Shown: positions 16,751 to 27,670, counted from the first letter of the stretch. The stretch: DNA of 64,000 nt from Desertimonas sp963733085 (GCA_963733085.1 CAVTBY010000013.1:89238-153237), one strand, 5' to 3'. Numbers and translations: made by a program. The notes: generated by a model from the letters alone, not told the origin.

Positions 16751-17215
16751 GTGCCCGCAAGTGCAACGACCAGCAACGAAGTGACCAGGAATGATGTCGA
16801 CCACGAGCTCGTTGCCGCGCTTCGTGTCGGTGTCATGCGCCTCGCTCGGCGACTTCGTCTCGAACGCAGTGGTAGCGACCTGACACTTACCCAACTGTCG
16901 GCGCTCGGCACCCTGTCCCGCTACGGCGACCTCACGATCGGCGAGCTGGCGGCGATCGAGAAGGTCAAGCCGCCGTCGATGACGCGCACCGTCAATGCCC
17001 TCCAGGAAGCCGGACTTGTCACCCGCGCCGCCCACGAATCCGACGGGCGTCAAGTCGTTGTTGGTGTCACCGACGAAGCGCGGGCGGTACTCGACGAGGA
17101 CCGCCGCCGCCGTGACGCCTGGCTCGCCCTCCACCTCGCCGATCTCGAGCCCGGCGAACGTGACCTGTTACGGGCGGTCGCGCCACTGCTCGACCGCATG
17201 GCCCAAGAGCCGTGA
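16751..17215 (+). CDS. MarR family transcriptional regulator
   Basis: A 154-residue winged-helix dimer. It shows LTQLSALGTLSRYGDLTIGE, the recognition helix KVKPPSMTRTVNALQEAGLV, and the wing residues HESDGRQVVVGVT. GTG 16751 follows AAAGAG. The stop overlaps the start of the MFS gene (GTGA), which marks it as the likely local repressor of that exporter. The ligand is unknown. Confidence 0.88.
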   Translation: MPASATTSNEVTRNDVDHELVAALRVGVMRLARRLRLERSGSDLTLTQLSALGTLSRYGDLTIGELAAIEKVKPPSMTRTVNALQEAGLVTRAAHESDGRQVVVGVTDEARAVLDEDRRRRDAWLALHLADLEPGERDLLRAVAPLLDRMAQEP

Positions 17216-18495
17216 GATCGACGTTCGCCGCACTGCGGATCCGCAACTACCGACTGTTCGCAACCGGTTCGCTCGTTTCCAACATCGGGACGTGGATGCA
17301 ACGCGTCGCCCAGGACTGGTTGATCCTTGCGCTCACCGGCAGCGCCGGGGCGCTCGGCATCACGACCGGGCTGCAGTTCTTGCCGATCGTGCTCGTGTCG
17401 CCAATCGCCGGCGTCATCGCGGATCGCTACTCGAAGCGCTCCGTGCTGATGGTTACACAGATCGCGATGGCGGCAACGGCGGCGATCCTCGGAGTGCTGG
17501 CGATCTCCGGCGTCATCAACCAATGGCACGTCTACGTGCTGGCGTTCGCGTTCGGCACCGGAGCGGCATTCGACGCCCCCGCTCGCCAGGCGTTCGTCAA
17601 CGAGATGGTCGGACCCGAGAAGCTGGCGAACGCGGTAGCGCTCAACTCGGCGCAGTTCCACCTCGCCAGACTCATCGGCCCTGCTGTCGCCGGTGGGATC
17701 ATCGCCCTGCTCGGATCTGGCGTTGCTGCCACCGGCTGGGTGATCCTCGCCAACAGCGTGACGTACTTCGCCGTGTTGGCGTCGTTGAAGCGGATGAGGA
17801 CCGAGGAGTTGCGCCCCGCCCCACTGCTCGGACGCGCCAAAGGCCAGCTGCGCGACGGCGTGCGCTACGTGAGGTCGCGCCCGGACATCATGCTCGTGAT
17901 GGCTGTCGTGTTCTGCGCCGGGACGTTCGGGCTCAACTTCCAGATGACCACGGCATTGATGGCCACGCAGGTGTACGGCAAGGGAGCGGGTGAGTACGGC
18001 GTTCTCGGCTCGATCCTCGCCGTTGGTTCGCTCGCCGGCGCGTTGGTCGCCGCCCGGCGACGGTCGGCCGGCCAGCAGCGCGTGGTCGTCTCGGCCATCG
18101 TCTTCGGTCTGCTCGTGATGGTTGCCGGTCTGATGCCGTCGTATCTGACCTTCGCCCTGATCCTGCCCCTGTGCGGCTTCGCCGCGCTGACGCTGATGAC
18201 CGGCGCCAACGCCTTCGTGCAGATGGCGGCGGACCCGACGATGCGCGGCCGCGTGATGGCGCTGTACATGGCCGTGTTCATGGGCGGGACGCCGATCGGG
18301 GCCCCGCTGCTCGGCTGGCTCGCTGATCATGCCGGGGCACGCTGGACGCTCATCGGCGGAGGCGCACTCACCGCCCTTGGCACCATCATCGCCGTCAGTG
18401 CCTTCGCCCGCCACGAGGGTGTGGTGATCACCCGTTACGTCGGACTCCACCGACGGCCGGTCCCCGAGCCCGTCGCCCCCGTAGCGGCAGACTGA
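17212..18495 (+). CDS. MFS transporter (EntS/DHA3-like exporter)
   Basis: 427 residues with about 12 TM segments. The N-terminus FAALRIRNYRLFATGSLVSNIGTWMQRVAQDWLI and the loop ADRYSKRSVLMVTQ are typical of the enterobactin-exporter-like subfamily (often annotated DUF894). A second copy of the loop pattern follows TM7-8. Likely a proton-driven exporter of small organic compounds. Coupled to and probably controlled by the MarR gene. Confidence 0.87.
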   Translation: MRSTFAALRIRNYRLFATGSLVSNIGTWMQRVAQDWLILALTGSAGALGITTGLQFLPIVLVSPIAGVIADRYSKRSVLMVTQIAMAATAAILGVLAISGVINQWHVYVLAFAFGTGAAFDAPARQAFVNEMVGPEKLANAVALNSAQFHLARLIGPAVAGGIIALLGSGVAATGWVILANSVTYFAVLASLKRMRTEELRPAPLLGRAKGQLRDGVRYVRSRPDIMLVMAVVFCAGTFGLNFQMTTALMATQVYGKGAGEYGVLGSILAVGSLAGALVAARRRSAGQQRVVVSAIVFGLLVMVAGLMPSYLTFALILPLCGFAALTLMTGANAFVQMAADPTMRGRVMALYMAVFMGGTPIGAPLLGWLADHAGARWTLIGGGALTALGTIIAVSAFARHEGVVITRYVGLHRRPVPEPVAPVAAD

Positions 18496-18682
18496 CGGTC
18501 GCCCGCCGTGGGGTTTTAGGCGGGGGTTCGGGGGCAGAGGCTCCTGCCGGAGCCCCCGACTTCCGGTCGATCCGGCTTCGCCGGTCGACCGGGGAGATTC
18601 TTCGGTGCCGGCCGCAGGCCGGCTCGTTCAACTCGCCCGAGTGGAGAGAGCGAGCGCAGCGAGCGAACGAACGAGGGCGAAG
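18496..18682. terminator. Cluster of hairpins between convergent MFS and ftsY genes
   Basis: This 187-bp gap contains three clear stems. GGCTCC-TGCC-GGAGCC lies near 18,540-18,555. CCGGTCGA/TCGACCGG with inner CCGGC/GCCGG and a TTC loop is at 18563-18592. GCCGGCC-GCA-GGCCGGC is at 18607-18623. A GAGCGAGCGCAGCGAGCGAA stretch follows. The stems serve convergent genes and most likely act as a bidirectional, U-tract-free terminator. Confidence 0.65.
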
Positions 18683-19756
18683 TCAGAACAGGGCGTCGAC
18701 GAACTCGTCGGGGTCGAATGGCACGAGGTCGTCGAGCGACTCGCCGAGGCCGACGAGCTTGACCGGGATACCCAGCTCGGTCTCGACGGCGAAGACGATG
18801 CCGCCCTTGGCCGATCCGTCGAGCTTGGTGAGCACGACCCCCGTCAATTGCGTCGCCTCGCCGAACTCGCGGGCCTGAGCGAGTCCGTTCTGCCCCGTCG
18901 TGGCGTCGATGACGAGGAGCGATTCGGTGACGGTCCCCGCCCCCTTCTCGGCGACGCGACGGACCTTGCGCAGCTCCTCCATCAGGTTCGTCTTGGTGTG
19001 CAGGCGCCCGGCAGTGTCGGCGAGAACGAGGTCGAGGTCGCGGGAGGCGGCCCGCTCGATGGCATCGAACACCACAGCGCTGGGGTCGCCGCCTTCGTTG
19101 CCGCGGACGAGCTCGACGCCCGCCCGGTCCGCCCACGTCGTCAACTGCTCGGCAGCCGCCGCCCGGAACGTGTCGCCGGCGGCGAGAAGGACACGGCGGC
19201 CCGCAGCCACCTGTTGATTGGCGACCTTGCCGATGCTCGTCGTCTTGCCGACTCCGTTGACGCCCACGAACAGCCACACGTTCGGACGGCGCTCGTCGTC
19301 GAAGTGCAGTGAGCGGTCGGCGTCGGCAAGACGCGCCTTCATCTCCTGGCGCAACGCGTCGAGCAACTCGCTGGGCTCGGTGATGTCCTTCGCCTTGACC
19401 GTCGCCCGCAATCCGTCGAGGAGATCGGTGGCCACGCCGAGTCCGACGTCGGCGCGAAGCAAGCCTTCCTCGAGATCGTCCCACGTCGCGTCGGTGATCC
19501 CACCGCGGCTGAGCACACCGGCAAAGGCGCCGGCGAAGGCGGAACGGGCTCGGGCGAGGCGGCCGCGGAACGTCGGCACTTCCGGTTCGACGACTGCCGG
19601 AGCAGCCGGCGCCGGCTGGGGAGGCCGATCGAGCCGAGTCGGGGCCGGGGCCGGCGGCGCCTGCGTCACCTGGGCGGCCCGGCGCCGGTTCCACACCAGC
19701 ACGCCGATGCCGAACACGATGACGACAGCGATGAGGACGAGGAAGATCCACTCCAT
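18683..19756 (-). CDS. ftsY: Signal recognition particle receptor FtsY
   Basis: 357 residues. An N-terminal membrane segment (WIFLVLIAVVIVFGIGVLVW) is followed by a Pro/Ala linker. The NG domain shows VGVNGVGKTTSIGKVANQQ, AAGDTFRAAAAEQLTTWA, LADTAGRLHTKTNLMEEL, TKLDGSAKGG and PVKLVGLGESLDDLVPFDP. It docks Ffh-ribosome complexes at the membrane. Directly downstream of smc, as in many actinobacteria. Confidence 0.97.
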   Translation of the reverse strand: MEWIFLVLIAVVIVFGIGVLVWNRRRAAQVTQAPPAPAPTRLDRPPQPAPAAPAVVEPEVPTFRGRLARARSAFAGAFAGVLSRGGITDATWDDLEEGLLRADVGLGVATDLLDGLRATVKAKDITEPSELLDALRQEMKARLADADRSLHFDDERRPNVWLFVGVNGVGKTTSIGKVANQQVAAGRRVLLAAGDTFRAAAAEQLTTWADRAGVELVRGNEGGDPSAVVFDAIERAASRDLDLVLADTAGRLHTKTNLMEELRKVRRVAEKGAGTVTESLLVIDATTGQNGLAQAREFGEATQLTGVVLTKLDGSAKGGIVFAVETELGIPVKLVGLGESLDDLVPFDPDEFVDALF

Positions 19757-19785
19757 CGCCGCCCGACGCTACCGACGTGTCCGTG

Positions 19786-22700
19786 TCAGGAGGGCACAGT
19801 GGCCCGTTCGGACAGCACCTTGGAGCTGCCGCCGGGCTGCATCGTCACGCCGAACAGGCAGTCGGCAGCCTCCATCGTCCGCTTCTGGTGGCTGACGATC
19901 AACAGCTGGGCCTCATCCCGGAACTCGGCAACGAGGGAGAGAAAGCGATGGAGGTTGACGTCGTCGAGGGCCGCCTCGACCTCGTCCATCACGTAGAACG
20001 GCGACGGACGACTGCGGAACACGGCGAAGAGGAACGCCAGCGCGGTGAGGCTGCGCTCGCCGCCCGACAGCAATGACAGCTTCTTGACGTTCTTGCCGCT
20101 CGGCTTGGCCTCGACCTCGATTCCGGTCGCCAGCAAGTCGTCAGGTTGGGTGAGCACGAGCCGTCCAGTCCCGCCCGGAAAGAGATTGGCGAACAGGGCG
20201 GCGAAGTGATCGGCGACGTCGGCGAAGGCGGTGGCAAACACCGTTTGGATCTCGTGATCGACCGCTTTGATCACCCGCGTCAACTCGCGGCGAGTGGTTC
20301 TCACATCTTCGAGTTGCTCGTCGAGGAAGGAATGGCGTTGCTGCAACTCGGAGAACTCCTCGAGCGCCAGCGGGTTGATCGGACCGAGCAGGCGCAGCTC
20401 TCGCTCCAACTCGCGAGCACGGCCCTGGGCGCTGACCCCTTCGGGCAGCTCGGGCGGCTCGGCGGCCTCGGCGACCTCCGGCTCGACATCGCAGTCGTGC
20501 CGCAGTAGCTCGACCGCCGACTCCAGCCGCATCCGTGCCTCGGCTTCCTCGACCTCCGCCCGGCGGGCGCGCTCGCGGACCTCGTCGAGTTGCCGCTCGG
20601 CGACGTGACGGCGACCGCGCCGCTCGTCGAGCGTGGCCGACAGGGCGCCGACCTGTTCGCTGTGGCGACGGCGTTGTTCTGAGAGATCCGTGTGCAGGCG
20701 ATCGATGAGCGTGCGCCGAGCGTCGACGAAGCGCGCCAACCGGGCAAGTGCGGTGAGGACACGCTCGATCGACGTGCGTCGTTGCTCGGCACTGGCGCGC
20801 GCCTCGGCATCGGCGGCAAGACGCCGCTCGATCTCGGCGAGGCGTTGCTCGAGCAGGTCGGCGCGCTCGCCCAGACCGGCAGCGCGCACCTCCAGGTCGC
20901 GCCGCCGGCCGCTGAGCACGGCAGCGCGGGCCTCGAGCCCGGCGCGAACCTCGCTCTGGGTGCGGGCGGCCTCCGCCTCCGCCGACTCTCCCGCTTCGAG
21001 GTCGGGCATCACCCCTTCGAGCTCGGCGATGCGCCGTCGTTCGGTGGCGAGGACCCCGGCGAGGTCGTCGCAGCGAACCAGCAGCTGTTCGTGCTCGACG
21101 GTGAGCGCCCGCTGCTCAGCACGCACCCGGGCGAGCGCCTCCGACGCGGCGGTGAATCGACGGTCGTTGAGCTCGAGCCGCTCGGTGACCTCGGCGGCGT
21201 GACGACGTGCCGTGGCGAGGGTCTCTGACGCCGCCGCCTCTTCAGCGCCGGCCACGGCCAGCGCCCGCTCGGCATGCCGCCGACTGGCCTGGGCGTCCGC
21301 CAACGCATCGGCCGTGACACCCCCGACACCGGTCGCGCCGACGCGCCACGTCAATCCACCGAGGCGATCTCCGTTCCCGCTGACGATCACCGCCGACGGT
21401 TCGGCGGCTGCCGCCGCAGCGGCCTCGTCCAGGCTGTCGACCCGGCGCGCCGAGGCGAGCAAGCAGTCGAGTAGGCGATCGACATCGGGACGCGTGGCGC
21501 GGACGTGGGGCCGCACCGGCTCACCGATCGAGCCGACGCGAGCCGGTTCGCGGGCGGTGAACCCGAGAGCGATGACCGCGCCATCGGTGTCGGCGGCGTG
21601 CAGGGCGCGCAAGGCCCGCACGGCAGCATCGACGTCGGTGACCACCACTGCAGCGACAGCGTCGCCGAGCGCGGCCTCGACGGCCGCCTCCCAGCCGGCG
21701 TCGATGCGCACGAGGTCGAGCAGTGTGCCGAGGACTCCCTGACTGCCGGCGAGGTGCTCGGCACCGGCGCGGGCGTGGGCAGCGTCGAGGGCGAGCTGGA
21801 GCGCCTCGACCCTGGCATCGAGGTTGGAGAGTGCCTCGGCGGCGTCGCGACAACGTTGCGATGCGGTGGCGAGCGACGCCTCCAACTCCGTGACCCGCCG
21901 GTCGGCGCCGGCGATCTCGTCGACGAGCGGAGTCTCGAGCAGTTCGATCGCCATGCAGTCGTGACGATGACGGTCGGCCGTACCGTCGAGATCGGCGAGC
22001 TGGGCGGCGAGCGTGTCCCGGCGCGTGCGGCAGCGCATCAGCTCGGCGTCGACCTGTTCAGCGGCAGCGACGCGGGTTCGCAGCTCGCCACGGACCTCGG
22101 CGAGGGCGCTCGCCGCCGTCGACCCGGGTGGCGCTTCCAGCGACCCGAGCACTGCGGCACGTTCGGAAGCGAACGACGCCTCCTCGGCGACGAGGGCGTC
22201 GTGTTCGGGACCGGCCTGGTCGATCGAGACACGGACGGCGTCGAGCTCGGCGCGGTACCGAGCGGCGTCGGCCTCGAGCGAGGCGACCACCGCTTCGTCG
22301 AGCAGTTGGCCGCGGTCACCCTCGAGCCGCCTGGCGCGCTCGGTGATGATTCCCGACAGACCTCGGGCACGTTCGGCCATCTGGTCGACGCGGGCGAGAC
22401 GGTCACCGAGGTCGGACCCACCGCGAGCGGTGAGCTCCGCTTCGAGAGCGACGACATCGACGTCGAGGCGCGCCAGCTCGGCCTTCAGTTCGGACTCCTC
22501 GGTCGATGACCTGGTTCGCGACTCGGCGAGGGTGGCCAGCTTGGTTCGCAGAGCAGCGATCTCCCGGCCGGCGACGTAGACCCGCAGGCCGTCGAGCTCG
22601 CCTGTCAGCTCACCGTGGCGCTTTGCCGCCTCCGCCTGACGTTCGAGCGGGCGCAGCTGGCGGCGCACCTCGCGCAGCAGATCCTGGAGGCGCAAGAGGC

Positions 22701-23259
22701 TCGCTTCCGTCGCATCGAGACGGCGCTCCGCCCGCTCCTTGCGCTTGCGGAACTTGAGCACGCCGGCGGCTTCCTCGATGATCGCCCGACGGTCCTCGGG
22801 TCGTGCGTTGAGCACCGCATCGATCTGTCCTTGGCTGACGATCACGTGCTGCTGACGGCCGACACGAGCGTCGGACAGCAGATCCTGGACGTCGAGGAGG
22901 CGGCACGGCACGTTGTTGATGGCGTACTCGCTGTCGCCGCTGCGGAACAGCGTTCGCTTGACGGTGACCTCGGAGAACTCGATCGGCAGGATCCCGGCCG
23001 AGTTGTCGATCGTGAGGCTCACCTCGGCACGGCCGAGCGCCGGCCGGCTCGCCGTTCCGGCGAAGATGACATCGTCCATTTTCTGGCTGCGCACGGCCGA
23101 CGGCGCCTGGGCACCGAGCACCCAGGCGATCGCATCGACGACGTTCGACTTGCCCGAACCGTTCGGTCCGACGACAACCGTGACGCCCGGCTCCAGCTCG
23201 AGCGTCGTGGTGTCGGCGAACGACTTGAAGCCCTTGAGGGTCAGCGATCTCAGGAACAC
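19786..23259 (-). CDS. smc: Chromosome segregation ATPase SMC
   Basis: 1157 residues. The head has LTLKGFKSFADTT and Walker A GPNGSGKSN at residues 30-40. Long coiled coils follow from about 165-480 and 660-980, with a hinge between (around GVLGTLLDLVRIDAGWEAA and TWRVGATGVGG). The C-terminal head holds the signature LLSGGERSLTALAFLFAVF and Walker B PFYVMDEVEAALDD. It compacts and segregates chromosomes with ScpAB. Intact over 3.5 kb, which shows this part of the sequence is accurate. Confidence 0.97.
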   Translation of the reverse strand: MFLRSLTLKGFKSFADTTTLELEPGVTVVVGPNGSGKSNVVDAIAWVLGAQAPSAVRSQKMDDVIFAGTASRPALGRAEVSLTIDNSAGILPIEFSEVTVKRTLFRSGDSEYAINNVPCRLLDVQDLLSDARVGRQQHVIVSQGQIDAVLNARPEDRRAIIEEAAGVLKFRKRKERAERRLDATEASLLRLQDLLREVRRQLRPLERQAEAAKRHGELTGELDGLRVYVAGREIAALRTKLATLAESRTRSSTEESELKAELARLDVDVVALEAELTARGGSDLGDRLARVDQMAERARGLSGIITERARRLEGDRGQLLDEAVVASLEADAARYRAELDAVRVSIDQAGPEHDALVAEEASFASERAAVLGSLEAPPGSTAASALAEVRGELRTRVAAAEQVDAELMRCRTRRDTLAAQLADLDGTADRHRHDCMAIELLETPLVDEIAGADRRVTELEASLATASQRCRDAAEALSNLDARVEALQLALDAAHARAGAEHLAGSQGVLGTLLDLVRIDAGWEAAVEAALGDAVAAVVVTDVDAAVRALRALHAADTDGAVIALGFTAREPARVGSIGEPVRPHVRATRPDVDRLLDCLLASARRVDSLDEAAAAAAAEPSAVIVSGNGDRLGGLTWRVGATGVGGVTADALADAQASRRHAERALAVAGAEEAAASETLATARRHAAEVTERLELNDRRFTAASEALARVRAEQRALTVEHEQLLVRCDDLAGVLATERRRIAELEGVMPDLEAGESAEAEAARTQSEVRAGLEARAAVLSGRRRDLEVRAAGLGERADLLEQRLAEIERRLAADAEARASAEQRRTSIERVLTALARLARFVDARRTLIDRLHTDLSEQRRRHSEQVGALSATLDERRGRRHVAERQLDEVRERARRAEVEEAEARMRLESAVELLRHDCDVEPEVAEAAEPPELPEGVSAQGRARELERELRLLGPINPLALEEFSELQQRHSFLDEQLEDVRTTRRELTRVIKAVDHEIQTVFATAFADVADHFAALFANLFPGGTGRLVLTQPDDLLATGIEVEAKPSGKNVKKLSLLSGGERSLTALAFLFAVFRSRPSPFYVMDEVEAALDDVNLHRFLSLVAEFRDEAQLLIVSHQKRTMEAADCLFGVTMQPGGSSKVLSERATVPS

Positions 23260-24033
23260 GGCGACCCGAAGTTACCGGTTGGGCGATCCGCACGGGGGGA
23301 TGTCCAGGCGGTGGAAATCACGTCCTCCGACGCTGGCAGACGGGGCAGAAGTAGGTGGAGCGGCCGCCACTCGTGATCCTTCGGATGAACCCCCGCCCGC
23401 ACGTCGAGCAGCGTTCACCCGCCCGCCCGTACACCCGGTGCGAGTCCTGGTACGAGCCACCCTCTCCCATCATGTCGACGTACCGGAAATCGGAGAGCGT
23501 CGATCCGCCGGCGCGAATCGACGCCGTGAGGATGCGGTGCATGGCGTCGTGCAGGGAGACGACGTCTCGCTGGCGCAGGGAGGATGCCGGCGATTCCGGG
23601 TGCAGGTGAGCGTCATGGAGGATCTCGTCGGCGTAGATGTTGCCGATCCCGGCGATGACGTGCTGGTCGAGGAGCAACGGCTTGAGCTTGGTGGACCGCC
23701 GCCGCAACACCGCCCCCAACTCGTCGGGCCCAGGGTCGTCGACGAGGGGATCGAGTCCGAGGCGAGCCACCTCGGGCAGTTCGACGTCGACGTGATCGGG
23801 GTCGTAGACGACCATTTCGCCGAACGTGCGCGGATCGACGAACAAGAGGTCGGAGTCGCCGATGTGGAGCACCACATGAGTGTGCGGCGGGCGCTCGGCA
23901 CCACGATCGACGAGGAGCAGCTGGCCGGTCATCCGGAGGTGGATCATCAAGCTGTCGCCGGAGTCGAGCGGGGCCAGCAGGTACTTGCCGCGGCGCCCGG
24001 CACCGGTGAGTGAGGTCCCGGTGAGCCCGTCGA

Positions 24034-24990
<957 letters not shown>

Positions 24991-25275
24991 TCAGCCACCT
25001 TGGCGCGTGCGCTCGACCACGTAGTCGACGGCGTCGCGCACAGTCTTCAGATCCGCGAGGTCCTCGTCGTCGATGTGGAAGCCGGCCGCCCGCTCGCTCA
25101 ACTCCTCCTCGAGGGCCTCGACGAGCTCGATCAGCGCCAACGAGTCGGCATCGAGATCGTCGACGAAGGACTGGCCCTCGGAGATCGCCGACGGGTCGAT
25201 CTCGAGGATGTCGGCGAGCCGGTCACGGACGATCCCGAAGACCTCCTCGCGTTCGATTGGCGTGTCTGCAGGCAT
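24991..25275 (-). CDS. acpP: Acyl carrier protein
   Basis: 94 residues. The phosphopantetheine serine lies in DDLDADSLALIELVEALEEE. It is acidic and helical, as expected, with a slightly extended N-terminus. It carries acyl chains for fatty acid synthesis and sits between plsX and rnc, the usual arrangement. ATG 25275 chosen. Confidence 0.94.
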   Translation of the reverse strand: MPADTPIEREEVFGIVRDRLADILEIDPSAISEGQSFVDDLDADSLALIELVEALEEELSERAAGFHIDDEDLADLKTVRDAVDYVVERTRQGG

Positions 25276-25328
25276 TGCTCGGCGATCGTACCGAACCCGC
25301 ACGTACCGGCGAGCCTCGGTGGCTCCGC

Positions 25329-26288
25329 TCAGACGAGGGCGCGGATCTCGTCGACCATGCCCTGCTCCACCATCTCGGCGGCGACGCCGATGGCGTTGCG
25401 GATCGCCGTGGCACCCGAGGACCCGTGGGAGATGATGCACACGCCGTCAACTCCGAGCAGGACCGCGCCGCCATACGTGTCGGGGTTGAGCGTGTTGTAC
25501 AGCGGGACGAGCGCCGGCAGGAGGGCGTCGGCGTGTGGCTTGTAGCCGTCCTCGGCAAACGCAGCAAGGAGGGCGGCGATCAGCGCCTTCATCCCACCCT
25601 CGAGCGTCTTCAGCGTGACGTTGCCGGTGAACCCGTCGGTGACTGCGACGTCGACGTTGTCGCTCATCACGTCGCGGCCCTCGATGTTGCCGATGAAGTT
25701 GATCGAAGGCGCCGCCGCAAGGAGCGGATAGGCCTCTTTGCGCAGGGAGTCGCCCTTACCGGGTTCCTCGCCGATCGACAGCAACCCGACCCGCGGCTTG
25801 TCGACGTGGAATCGGGTGCGGGCGTAGACGCTGCCCATCTGGGCGAACTGCACGAGCCAGTCGGGCTGCACCTCGGCGTTGGCACCGGCGTCGAGGAGCA
25901 CGGTGGGACTGGCACCACCCGGGACGGGGATCGGTGTGGCGATCGCCGGGCGCTTGACCCCCTTGATGCGACCCATGCGGAGCAGTGCTGCCGCCATCGT
26001 CGCTCCCGTGTTGCCGGCCGAGACCATCGCCGAGGCTTTGCCGTCGCGGACCGCTTCGGCGGCACGAACGAGAGTGGAATCCTTCTTGGTGCGTACCGCG
26101 GCGCCAGGTTCGTCGTCCATGGCGATCAGCTCGTTGGCGCTGATCAACTCGATGTCATCGTCGTGGACGAGGCTGGATGGGCCGACGAGCACGACCGGGA
26201 TGCCGTCGTCGACCGCCCGCCGAACGCCGGCAAGCACCACATCGGGCGCATCGTCGCCGCCCATGGCGTCGACGGCTATGGGCAGCAT
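25329..26288 (-). CDS. plsX: Phosphate acyltransferase PlsX
   Basis: 319 residues. PIAVDAMGGDDAPDVVLAGV at the N-terminus, VSAGNTGATMAAALLRMGRI, and VDGVCIISHGSSGATAIRNA near the end are PlsX hallmarks. It makes acyl-phosphate from acyl-ACP for phospholipid synthesis. ATG 26288 chosen; 13 bp downstream of rpmF. Confidence 0.95.
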   Translation of the reverse strand: MLPIAVDAMGGDDAPDVVLAGVRRAVDDGIPVVLVGPSSLVHDDDIELISANELIAMDDEPGAAVRTKKDSTLVRAAEAVRDGKASAMVSAGNTGATMAAALLRMGRIKGVKRPAIATPIPVPGGASPTVLLDAGANAEVQPDWLVQFAQMGSVYARTRFHVDKPRVGLLSIGEEPGKGDSLRKEAYPLLAAAPSINFIGNIEGRDVMSDNVDVAVTDGFTGNVTLKTLEGGMKALIAALLAAFAEDGYKPHADALLPALVPLYNTLNPDTYGGAVLLGVDGVCIISHGSSGATAIRNAIGVAAEMVEQGMVDEIRALV

Positions 26289-26301
26289 CGAGGTGGTGAC
26301 G

Positions 26302-26481
26302 TCAGGCGACGTCGACTGCGACGCGGTTCTTGTACCAGCCACACGACGGGCACACCGTGTGGGGGGTCTTCGCCGCGCCGCACCGCGGGCACACGCTGCG
26401 CGCCGGGGCGTCGAGCTTCCAGGCCCCAGCTCGACGGCTGCGGGTCTTCGACTTCGACTTCTTCTTCTTGGGAACGGCCAT
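26302..26481 (-). CDS. rpmF: 50S ribosomal protein L32
   Basis: 59 residues: a basic N-terminus AVPKKKKSKSKTRSRRA, then a zinc ribbon with CPRCG and CPSCGWY, ending VAVDVA. ATG 26481 to TGA 26302. Intact and in the usual place between the DUF177 gene and plsX. Confidence 0.95.
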   Translation of the reverse strand: MAVPKKKKSKSKTRSRRAGAWKLDAPARSVCPRCGAAKTPHTVCPSCGWYKNRVAVDVA

Positions 26482-26533
26482 CGTTGGTCTCCGGAACGAA
26501 ATTCGGGCTGCCCCAGGCTACCGGCCCGGATTG

Positions 26534-27037
26534 CTATTGGGTGCGGAGTTGGTCGAGGGCGGCCCAGCGCTCGTCGACCACGGCGCTGTCGCACTGGCAC
26601 GGGCCGGCGGTGAGGTCGGCGCCGCACACCGGGCACAGGCCGGGACAGTCGGGGCGGCACAATCGGGGATCGTCGACCGCCAACAGGACGTGCTCGCGGA
26701 CCATCGGGGCGAGATCGATCTGGCCATGTTCGATCGGGAATGCGTCGTCGTGCTCGGCGGGCTGCTCGGCGTAACGCTCGTCGACGTCGACGACGAGCGT
26801 CTCGTCGAGCGGACGAAGGCAGCGCCGGCAGGTCCCCGTCCAGGGCACTTCGATCGTTCCGGTCAGGCCGATGTCGTCGATCGTCGACACGAGCTCGATG
26901 TTGACGGTCAGGTCGCCAGCGATCGCGTCGTCAAGCGCGTCGACGTCCGAGGGTGTCATCGAGGCCGAAACGGTGCGACGAAGTCCCGGCTCTCGGAGCA
27001 ACTCGGCGGCGTTGACGCGAAGAACGCTGGCGGCCAT
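26534..27037 (-). CDS. yceD: YceD/DUF177 family protein
   Basis: 167 residues with GTCRRCLRPLDET in the centre and a C-terminal cysteine cluster (RPDCPGLCPVCGADL, CQCD). YceD-like proteins are linked to 23S rRNA accumulation and are almost always just upstream of rpmF, as here. Confidence 0.9.
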   Translation of the reverse strand: MAASVLRVNAAELLREPGLRRTVSASMTPSDVDALDDAIAGDLTVNIELVSTIDDIGLTGTIEVPWTGTCRRCLRPLDETLVVDVDERYAEQPAEHDDAFPIEHGQIDLAPMVREHVLLAVDDPRLCRPDCPGLCPVCGADLTAGPCQCDSAVVDERWAALDQLRTQ

Positions 27038-27070
27038 GACACCCAGTTTGCCGTGCCGGTCGACGGGCGA

Positions 27071-27670
27071 CTATCCGTCCTGGTCGAAGAAGCCCTTCGT
27101 CGGGTCCTCGATCTCGTGCTCGCCGGTGTGCGTCGGGAGGGCGCCGATCGACAGACGCTGACGGCCGGCATTGACCGTCTTCTGCAGCTTGTCGAGGAGG
27201 ATCTCGAAGCTGCCGAGGCGCTGGTCGAGAAAGTCCTCGGTCTCGTGGCGTAGCCGGCGCGCATCCGTCTCCGCCGCCTCCATCACTTGACGCGCCCGCT
27301 GCTCGGCCGCCCGCACCACCTCGGTGCGCTGCACCATCCGCTCAGCCCGAACACGCGCCGCTTCGAGAATCTCTTCGGCTTCGCGTCGCGTCTTGGCGAC
27401 GAACTCCTGCCGCTCTTTGAGCATCCAGCGGGCTTGGCGCAGTTCGTCCGGGAGGCGCTGCAGCGCTTCCTCGAGCAGCTCGATGATCTCGTCTCGGTCG
27501 ATCCGCGGCGATGACGAAAGCGGCATCGTCGGCGCCGTGGCGATGATGTCGATCGAGCGGCGCAACAACGTCTCGGCGTCACCGACGTAACCGACGGGCG
27601 GGGCGTCGGAGTAGTCCTCCTCGTCGATGTCGTCGTAGTCGTCGTAGTAAGTCTGGTCGTCGTCTCTCAT
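27071..27670 (-). CDS. SepIVA-like DivIVA-domain coiled-coil protein
   Basis: 199 residues. The acidic, tyrosine-rich N-terminus (DDDQTYYDDYDDID) is followed by a short hydrophobic motif and a long coiled coil (RREAEEILEAARVRAERMV and onward to KLQKTVNAGRQRL). In mycobacteria the gene beside the DUF177 homologue is sepIVA, a septum-associated DivIVA-domain protein. Synteny and architecture both fit. The start overlaps the coaD stop by four bases. The call is by context and composition, not by catalytic motif. Confidence 0.65.
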   Translation of the reverse strand: MRDDDQTYYDDYDDIDEEDYSDAPPVGYVGDAETLLRRSIDIIATAPTMPLSSSPRIDRDEIIELLEEALQRLPDELRQARWMLKERQEFVAKTRREAEEILEAARVRAERMVQRTEVVRAAEQRARQVMEAAETDARRLRHETEDFLDQRLGSFEILLDKLQKTVNAGRQRLSIGALPTHTGEHEIEDPTKGFFDQDG

